Shown here: positions 7,127 through 12,458 of the stretch, piece after piece
How positions within the stretch are numbered: position 1 is the stretch's first letter
Layout: the number at the start of each line of letters is the position of its first letter
Source: Hondaea fermentalgiana
Taxonomy: Eukaryota > Sar > Bigyra > Thraustochytrida > Thraustochytriidae
Assembly: GCA_014084085.1 (NCBI GenBank)
Contig: NPFB01000006.1
Span: 402,973-415,430, forward strand
Direction of reading: 5' to 3'
Length of the DNA: 12,458 nucleotides
Notes under the pieces: generated by a model
Database searches by the model: none
Told to the model about the DNA's origin: nothing
The model's input: only the letters and a program-made list of their open reading frames with translations
Position numbers and translations under genes: made by a program

Positions 7127-9937
7127 ATGCAGTTCTCGCGCAAACGCATTGACGGGTCCGACAAGATGTCGTCCAGCAAGGGCAACTCGTCGTCATCAAA
7201 GAAGCGAAAAGACATCAAAGACGCCATGATGCGCAGCTGGAAAAACTCCGTGGTCCCTTTGCCAGATGAGTCTGGGAGCTCTATGGAGCGCAACAGGAAA
7301 AGCTATAGCTCATCAGAGCTATCATGGGTGGGAAAGATTCCGCCACGTGTCGCAACGCAAAAACGAATTGAGATCCAGACCGAAATTGAGCGCGTGCGAA
7401 AGCGCGTTGATGAAATTTATCGCAACGTGGACTTGCGGTTCATTCCAACAACGTCCGCACTTCGGCGCTGGAATGGATTGATACTCATAGCGCTCCTGCT
7501 CACCGCAACCTGGACACCCTTTGAGGTTGCTTTCGTCTCTCTCCAATACGATGCCCGGTTCGTGGTGAATCGTGCCGTGGACTTCCTCTTCATTGTCGAC
7601 TTTGGCCTTCAGTTCTTCGTTTGCTACGAGGATCCACTCTCGGGTGCTTGGGTGCGGGACCAGCGCGCCATTGTCTGGCGCTATGCACGAACGCGCATGG
7701 TCTTCGATGCACTCGCTGGCTTTGGCAGCCTCGCGCTCGATCTCGCTGCGATTTCGAGTGAAGACGAATTGGAGTCGAGCAAGCTGCTCGAGACCGGCCG
7801 TCTCTTGCGATTCTGCAAGCTCCTGCGTTTCAGTGAGCTCATGTCGGGAACCCTCGACTACTTGAATCTGTTTCGCGGCGATCAGTGGACGTACAATCGT
7901 CTCAGCCTTTTCAAATTTCTCGTCATTATTCTTTCTCTCGTCCACTGGATGGCATGCGTTTGGCGTCTCGTTCCCATGTTCGAGCAGTCGGGCGAGAAAT
8001 TTGAAGAAACCTGGATTGTCAAAGAGGATCTCTTGCATGCTGGCGCCATGGAGCAATACGTGGTGTGCATCTACTGGGCGAGCACCACCATCACAACAAT
8101 TGGTTACGGTGATATTGCGAACCCGGGCACGGAGATGGAGCGCTTTGTGGCAGTTTTGACCATGTTGCTTGGAGCCCTCGTCTGGGCGCGCATTATCGGT
8201 GGTATCACTTCGATTGTTTCTGCTTTCAACTTGCAGGACCTTGAATTTTCAGAACAAATGGACCGCCTCAACGCCTACATGGAGTCCAAGCGCATGCCAC
8301 CCGATTTGCGCCATCGCCTGCGAAGCTACTTTCGGGCCCGAAGACAGATGGAGCAAGACAGTACCTACGCTATCCTGCTTGAGAAGATGTCTCCAACGCT
8401 TCGTGGCGAGGTGGCGCGCACTGTGAGCAAAGAGTGGCTGGCACGCGTACCATGGCTTAATGAAGGATCTCTTGGGTTCATCGCCTCCGTTGCAATCGCT
8501 TTGGAGCACGAGCTCTATGCACCGCAGGAAATTATTACGGGGCCTCAGCTCCGTGTCCTTACTCGGGGTGTTGTAGCTCGTAATTCTCGTATATTCACGC
8601 GGGGAAGTGTTTGGGGCATTGATATGATCGTGCACTCGGACGTACTCCGCGACAAGAAACCATCACGAGCACTTACCTTTGCGCAGGTGCTTTGTCTTCA
8701 GCAGAATACCCTCGAGGAACTTCTCGAGGTCTTCCCGCAAGAGCACGCGCGTATTCGCGCATCAGCTCTTTGGATTGCTCTGCGCAAGAGCTTTATTCGT
8801 TATGCCACACGGCTGCGTATTGGTCGCAAGGTGATGCATCAAATTGCCTCCGACGCAGCCCGTGTTGGGCTTGACGTCGCGCAAATATTTAAAAAACATG
8901 ACATGCGCGGTCGTGATGAGCTCAGTCGTCGAGAATTTCTCGCGGCCTTGCGCGAACTTGGATACTGCGGGCCTCTATCGCTCATGGAGGTCATGCTCAC
9001 GAGGTTTGACATCAACGGAGACGGCGCTGTTGACTATCGTGAGTTCATCAATTATTTCATGCGTGGCTATGCCAACGAACGCATGAGCGCCATCACAGAT
9101 GATTACCGAAAGCGTACGGAGCATCGTCCGTACGTCGATCGCAAGAGAATCCTTGCGCTTCGTCAGCAGCAAATTGCCGAGCTCGGTCCTCCGCTCGGAG
9201 ACGATGCGCAGCCCATTCCTAATTTGTCAGTGAATTCTCCCAAGAGGGTCGAGACGAGAAATGGCTTGCACTTGGGCTCGCCTCATCTGGCAAACCAAGG
9301 AACAGAGCGATGGTTTGAAGAGGACGAGGATGAGGCTGCAAATGTCGTCGTTGTGCAGCGCAAGGACTACGCTCGGTCCAGGGCGCCAGAGCGGCAAAGC
9401 GATGCTGCTGACGCTCTCCATACATCTCCCGTCAGTTCCACGTATCGTGGCAACGTAGCGCGCGGGCAAGCAATGCGGGTCACGAATGGCCCACTGATTG
9501 AAGAGACCTTAATGGCATCGAGGACACAAGAGACAATGTCGATTGGTGAAAAGGCAACGTCTGTCAAGGATGGAGACACTATCACCATGACTCTCTTTCA
9601 ACGAGAATTGGGATCGTTGTACGACTCCATGGACCTTCGCTCCGCGTCAGAAAAAGCCAGCAGGTTGTATGGGCGGGAATTTCCTACGGAGATGATGGAA
9701 GCACTTATTGACAAAAAGCTCTCAACCTTTCAAAACGAGCTTTTGAGCAACATAAAGACGTTGCTTTCAGAAGGGCATGTAGAGAACAACCAAACCTTGT
9801 TGCAGCAGCAGCAGCCGCAGCAAGTGCCACTTCAGGCAGGACAAGAGCAGCACAAACAAGAACAAACACAAGAACAAGAACAAGAACAAGAACAAGAACA
9901 AGAACAAGAGCAAGAACAATCCAAGATGCAACGCTAA
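7127..9937 (+). CDS. Voltage-sensing K+ channel with cNBD-like domain and EF hands
   Basis: This is a six-transmembrane K+ channel subunit of the EAG/CNG/plant-Shaker type (936 aa), expected in a membrane as a tetramer. S1 is at about 113-140, S2 at 144-166 and S3 at 188-210. S4 is at 221-240 with Arg225, Arg228, Lys231 and Arg234 every third residue. S5 is at 260-283 with the HWMACVW signature. The filter TIGYGD is at 324-329 and S6 at 339-366. A C-linker (367-448, LNAYM...MPPDLRHRLRSYF) precedes a short cyclic-nucleotide-binding-like domain (449-558), where the usual FGE of the phosphate cassette reads WGID, so ligand binding is doubtful. Two EF hands follow: loop 592-603 is degenerate (Arg at loop positions 3 and 5), and loop 628-639 is canonical (DINGDGAVDYRE). 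Calcium may thus modulate gating, which is inference. The tail is Gln-rich and ends in a Gln-Glu repeat. The start was chosen because it is the first in-frame ATG, with A at -3. No intron is needed. Confidence 0.93.
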   Translation: MQFSRKRIDGSDKMSSSKGNSSSSKKRKDIKDAMMRSWKNSVVPLPDESGSSMERNRKSYSSSELSWVGKIPPRVATQKRIEIQTEIERVRKRVDEIYRNVDLRFIPTTSALRRWNGLILIALLLTATWTPFEVAFVSLQYDARFVVNRAVDFLFIVDFGLQFFVCYEDPLSGAWVRDQRAIVWRYARTRMVFDALAGFGSLALDLAAISSEDELESSKLLETGRLLRFCKLLRFSELMSGTLDYLNLFRGDQWTYNRLSLFKFLVIILSLVHWMACVWRLVPMFEQSGEKFEETWIVKEDLLHAGAMEQYVVCIYWASTTITTIGYGDIANPGTEMERFVAVLTMLLGALVWARIIGGITSIVSAFNLQDLEFSEQMDRLNAYMESKRMPPDLRHRLRSYFRARRQMEQDSTYAILLEKMSPTLRGEVARTVSKEWLARVPWLNEGSLGFIASVAIALEHELYAPQEIITGPQLRVLTRGVVARNSRIFTRGSVWGIDMIVHSDVLRDKKPSRALTFAQVLCLQQNTLEELLEVFPQEHARIRASALWIALRKSFIRYATRLRIGRKVMHQIASDAARVGLDVAQIFKKHDMRGRDELSRREFLAALRELGYCGPLSLMEVMLTRFDINGDGAVDYREFINYFMRGYANERMSAITDDYRKRTEHRPYVDRKRILALRQQQIAELGPPLGDDAQPIPNLSVNSPKRVETRNGLHLGSPHLANQGTERWFEEDEDEAANVVVVQRKDYARSRAPERQSDAADALHTSPVSSTYRGNVARGQAMRVTNGPLIEETLMASRTQETMSIGEKATSVKDGDTITMTLFQRELGSLYDSMDLRSASEKASRLYGREFPTEMMEALIDKKLSTFQNELLSNIKTLLSEGHVENNQTLLQQQQPQQVPLQAGQEQHKQEQTQEQEQEQEQEQEQEQEQSKMQR
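9869..9916 (+). repeat. CAAGAA hexanucleotide tandem repeat, 8 copies
   Basis: There are eight tandem copies of CAAGAA (the seventh reads CAAGAG), in phase with the channel gene, encoding eight Gln-Glu pairs just before its C-terminus. A separate run of four CAG codons lies upstream at about 9803-9814. Near-identical units suggest recent slippage, so copy number is likely to vary between strains. Confidence 0.9.
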
Positions 9938-10017
9938 CAGGCGATCTTTAGCGTGTGCGTATGCTCTGTCACCCTCTTATTTCTCGTTCATGGACTGCTC
10001 TTGGGGAGAGAATATTG

Positions 10018-10053
10018 ACTGATTGATCGACTGATCGACCGATCGATCAACCG
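10018..10053. repeat. GATY tetranucleotide tract with short hairpin
   Basis: The sequence alternates GATT and GATC units after the channel stop codon. TTGATCGA at 10023-10030 and TCGATCAA at 10043-10050 form an 8-bp inverted repeat, so the transcript could fold into a hairpin in the 3' untranslated region. It may be no more than a by-product of the palindromic GATC unit. Confidence 0.55.
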
Positions 10054-10759
10054 AACGCGTTAGTTTGACAACAAGGTAGAGCCGCCTCAGAAGGGGCCGT
10101 CTTTATTACACGCCACCAAATGTGGCCAGTCTTGTCTTTGCAGACGCATGACAAGTGTTTATGTATGAGCTGCAGCGCAATGTAGCGCTTGCACAATGAG
10201 CTAGGGGATAGGGATCGCCAGCCAAAAGAGGAGGGACAAACTTGAAAGTCCAGGTGCAGGAACCAAAGAAAAAAGGATTTGATTCATTTGACACAGCAGG
10301 TGAAAATTGTTGTTTATTTCTGTGCGATTGTTGTAATGAGGTTGCTGAATGGCGTGAACGCGACCTCGTTTAGCCTGCGCTAAACACGTGATACATATAG
10401 TGAAAAGACGGACGGAGTCTCTGTTTTTAGACTCTTTGTCAAAGGGTTGATCTTGTCGTTGGGCTTATTGCTATGTGGCAAGGCTTGCGCGCAAAGAGGG
10501 TCAACATGGAAGCAAAGTCGAGTCCAGAGAGAGAGTGAGGGAAGCACAGACTCATGGACTGAATGTGGAAGCTTTGCCTGTATGATATGCATGTACCGCC
10601 TTGCGTGCGAGTTTGGTTGGGCACGCGGAGGAATCGTGAATTCCAACCGCGAATATGAGTTGTGCCGCCGACGAAGAGAAATGAACCCCGGCAAAGAGGC
10701 ATACGTGCACAAGCACGATTGACTTGGCGTAAAGAAATGGACGGATGGCTGCTTGGATC

Positions 10760-10780
10760 GTTCGTTCGTTTGTTCGTTCG
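10760..10780. repeat. GTTC tetranucleotide run
   Basis: About five units of GTTC, with one GTTT variant, lie just past the stop of the minus-strand MYB gene (its 3' side). It is simple-sequence DNA like the other tetranucleotide runs in the window. Confidence 0.65.
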
Positions 10781-10814
10781 ATAGTTTGGTTTGGCGTACA
10801 AACGTGTGAATTCT

Positions 10815-11822
10815 TTACGGCCCGGCGAGCATGGCCTCCTTGCGCACGATGCGCTTCAGTGACGAGTTCCAGCGGTTCTTGATAGAGTTGTCGGTGCGAC
10901 CGGGAAGAAGTTTAGCCATTTCGGCCCAGCGGTTGCCAAGACGCTGGTGCGCGGCGATGATTGTCTTGTCCTCCTCCTTTGTCCACGGGCCCTTGCGGAT
11001 GCCCGGGCAAAGGTGGTGGCACCAGCGCTCGCGGCACTGTTTGGCAATGCGGCCCGGGAGTTCGGAAGCGATAACCTTCCATTTTTTGGGGCCAAAGCGC
11101 TCGACCAGCTGGCACAGCTGCTTGTCTTCCTCGGCGGTCCAGGTGCCTTTGATCGTGGCACGTCGGTGGCGCTCAAGCGAAGCAGGCGAAAGAGGAGGCG
11201 CGGCGCTGTTTGCCATGAGTCCCGCGGCATGCACAGGCTCGTCGGCAGGTGCGCCAGCGTGCGTCTCGAGGCCCTTGGGTTTGCGCGCCCGCTTCTTTTT
11301 GCCGCCGACGGCGGACGCGTCGGCGTCCTCGTCGCGAGCGGCTTCCGGGTGCCCGGAGACGAAGCTGACTGCCCTGCAGAGAGCGGCAGTAGGCGACCTG
11401 GCGTCGAATTCGGGCTCGACAGCGCCAAACGTGGGACTGTCCGTGTTGGCGAGCATGGCGGGCCGGCGTTTGGTGGGCGTGGCAAGGGTGCTGGCGCTGC
11501 TGGCGGCGCTGTCGTCGGTGCGCGCGCGTTTGAGAGAGGGCTCGTCGTAGGTGCTGCCGCTCTCGCTGTCGGCAGAGCGCACCGAGGTGGTCATGGACCC
11601 GGAATCGCTGCTGCTGCTAAAGTTTCCGTCCTTGAAGAGCTGCTGACGGCTCATGGACATGGACGGCGACATGGAGAAGCTTCGTTTGCCCGCGGGGTAT
11701 CCCACGGGCGTGAGCGGGCGGTTCGGGAACTTGTGATCCTCGCTCATGAGCAGGCTGGACGCCAGCAGCTGCAGCGAGGCGAACCGTCCCGTCGCGACCG
11801 CGTTCACCTTTTGCATCATCAT
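10815..11822 (-). CDS. Two-repeat MYB transcription factor (c-Myb-like)
   Basis: This is a sequence-specific DNA-binding protein expected in the nucleus (335 aa). Residues 1-220 are Ser/Ala/Pro-rich, probably disordered, with several Ser/Thr-Pro sites and a basic nuclear-localisation-like run, [11 protein letters not shown], at 174-184. Two MYB repeats sit at the C-terminal end. The first (about 224-273) has Trp228, Trp248 and Trp267, with [12 protein letters not shown]. The second (about 277-326) has Trp280, Trp299 and Trp318, with [12 protein letters not shown]. The second repeat keeps Trp at its first core position, as in animal and protist c-Myb-type proteins, where plant R2R3 proteins usually have Phe or Ile. 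The pair corresponds to R2 and R3, and I see no R1. The start is the first of three consecutive ATGs, with A at -3; a later Met at residue 26 is an alternative. The frame is intact, without an intron. Confidence 0.93.
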   Translation of the reverse strand: MMMQKVNAVATGRFASLQLLASSLLMSEDHKFPNRPLTPVGYPAGKRSFSMSPSMSMSRQQLFKDGNFSSSSDSGSMTTSVRSADSESGSTYDEPSLKRARTDDSAASSASTLATPTKRRPAMLANTDSPTFGAVEPEFDARSPTAALCRAVSFVSGHPEAARDEDADASAVGGKKKRARKPKGLETHAGAPADEPVHAAGLMANSAAPPLSPASLERHRRATIKGTWTAEEDKQLCQLVERFGPKKWKVIASELPGRIAKQCRERWCHHLCPGIRKGPWTKEEDKTIIAAHQRLGNRWAEMAKLLPGRTDNSIKNRWNSSLKRIVRKEAMLAGP

Positions 11823-12073
11823 CCTCTTTTCCTGCTTTATTATCCCTGAGACCGGCCTCGCGTCTCTCTTCTCCTCCTTCTCTCTCTCTCCTCTGCTCTC
11901 TCTTGCTCGCCCGCTACCGCTCGCTTGCTCGCGCTCGAGTCCAGGCGAGGCGGTTCTGTGCGTCTCCCTTCTCCTCTCTTAGCGCCGTCGCAGAACAGCG
12001 CAAAGGCGGGAAAGGGCACGGAAAGAGGGAAAGAAAAGAAAAAAAGGAAGGGCGCGAGCAGGCGCACTCCTCG

Positions 12074-12106
12074 CTCACTCACTCACTCACTCACTCACTC
12101 ACTCAC
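12074..12106. repeat. CTCA tetranucleotide array, about 8 copies
   Basis: The run is 33 bases of perfect CTCA units in the spacer upstream of the MYB gene. Perfect units indicate recent expansion. It could serve as a length marker, and any regulatory role is unknown. Confidence 0.9.
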
Positions 12107-12222
12107 GGTTGGTGCGCGGCGCGTTTCCTGGCACGCGCAAGCGGCAGGGGACGCAGCGGGACCCGGGACTGCCTGGTTGCCTGGTTGCCTGCGTGCTTGC
12201 GCGCGTGCGCCGCTGCCGGCGG

Positions 12223-12242
12223 TCGCTCGCTCGCTCGCTCGC
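12223..12242. repeat. TCGC tetranucleotide array, 5 copies
   Basis: Five perfect TCGC units (20 bases) lie in a very GC-rich stretch about 50 bases before the possible start codon at 12295. It is the same style of simple repeat as the CTCA array, probably from slippage. Confidence 0.8.
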
Positions 12243-12294
12243 GCGGGAGGCACGGGCGGAGGGCGGGCGCGAGGGAGGCGATGCGCGATGCGAA

Positions 12295-12458
12295 ATGGAC
12301 GATGCGCTCGGAGTCAGCAGCAGCAGCGGCAGCGGCGAGAGCGGCGGCTTGCGTGCGTCAACGACCTCCTCGGCGGCGGCACGGCTGCCTCGCGGCAAGA
12401 ACTCGGGCTTGCGCGGGCGCGGGCGGGCGCCGGGGAGGCTCGCCGCGACAGGCGCGGG
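12295..12458 (+). CDS. Possible N-terminus of a gene running off the right edge
   Basis: An ATG at 12295 in a favourable context (GAAATGG, G at -3 and at +4) opens a frame that stays open for 54 codons to the end of the window. The peptide starts MDDALGVSSSSGSGESGG and continues Ser/Ala/Gly/Arg-rich, like a disordered N-terminus. No domain can be recognised. The region is so GC-rich that long open frames occur by chance: a second plus-strand frame from the ATG at 12281 and a minus-strand frame are open as well. I prefer 12295 for its start context and mixed composition, with low confidence. It would be divergent from the MYB gene. Confidence 0.3.
   Translation, partial: MDDALGVSSSSGSGESGGLRASTTSSAAARLPRGKNSGLRGRGRAPGRLAATGA

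Larger units (their letters stand above)
9938..10814. other. Convergent 3' spacer between channel and MYB genes
   Basis: This is the 877-bp stretch between the two facing stop codons. It must hold the 3' untranslated regions and polyadenylation sites of both genes, but I see no signal I can assign. Open frames on both strands (for example 10447-10722 plus and 10380-10712 minus) lack any domain. A GATY-type tetranucleotide tract lies at 10018-10053 and a GTTC run at 10760-10780. No tRNA-like or rRNA-like sequence was recognised. Confidence 0.5.
11823..12294. promoter_or_regulatory. Putative bidirectional promoter with strand-skewed tracts
   Basis: This GC-rich spacer lies upstream of the minus-strand MYB gene and of a possible plus-strand gene at 12295. 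On the plus strand 11861-11907 is almost all pyrimidine (CT-rich) and 12001-12053 is strongly purine-rich (GA-rich). In the MYB transcript the first tract would be a GA-rich leader about 40 bases before the start. Between and beyond lie CTCA and TCGC repeat arrays and a short TGCCTGGT repeat (about 12170-12190). No TATA box is evident. Which strand or strands start transcription here is inference from gene orientation. Confidence 0.45.

Noticed and set aside
7322..8056. Minus-strand open frame of 244 codons inside the channel gene
   Set aside because: It is antisense to the S1-S5 region of a clearly real channel gene and has no domain of its own.
10947..11849. Plus-strand open frame of 300 codons opposite the MYB gene
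   Set aside because: It is a shadow of the MYB coding sequence, which has diagnostic Trp spacing on the other strand; high GC keeps the antisense frame open.

Overview
The window looks like nuclear DNA of a unicellular, intron-poor eukaryote. The evidence is a long uninterrupted gene for a voltage-sensing K+ channel with a cyclic-nucleotide-binding-like domain and EF hands, a two-repeat MYB transcription factor, and decayed copies of two eukaryotic DNA transposon families. Genes stand singly, with A or G at -3 before several start codons. The spacers carry many tetranucleotide runs (TTGC, GTTC, CTCA, TCGC types). There are no Shine-Dalgarno-led operons. The channel architecture and MYB type would fit a stramenopile (for example thraustochytrid or oomycete relatives) or another protist. 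This placement is inference only.

Layout. Positions 1-1713 hold no gene I can support; they contain GC-rich DNA, short TTGC runs and a perfect 13-bp inverted repeat. Positions 1714-3438 (+) hold a broken tyrosine recombinase, probably from a Crypton-like transposon, with catalytic residues spaced as in Cre but with stops and frameshifts. Positions 3479-4975 (-) hold an intact ORF of unknown function with a Cys/His-rich patch. Positions 5466-6531 (+) hold a broken, 3'-truncated piggyBac-like transposase. Positions 7127-9937 (+) hold the K+ channel gene (936 aa), ending in a Gln-Glu repeat. Positions 10815-11822 (-) hold the MYB gene (335 aa), convergent with the channel across an 877-bp spacer. 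Positions 12295-12458 (+) hold a possible first exon or N-terminus of a gene divergent from MYB, running off the window.

The left half (about 1.2-6.5 kb) therefore reads as an island of transposon remains around one intact unknown ORF. The right half is ordinary host gene space. I see no functional link between the channel and the MYB gene beyond proximity. I found no tRNA, rRNA or CRISPR array.
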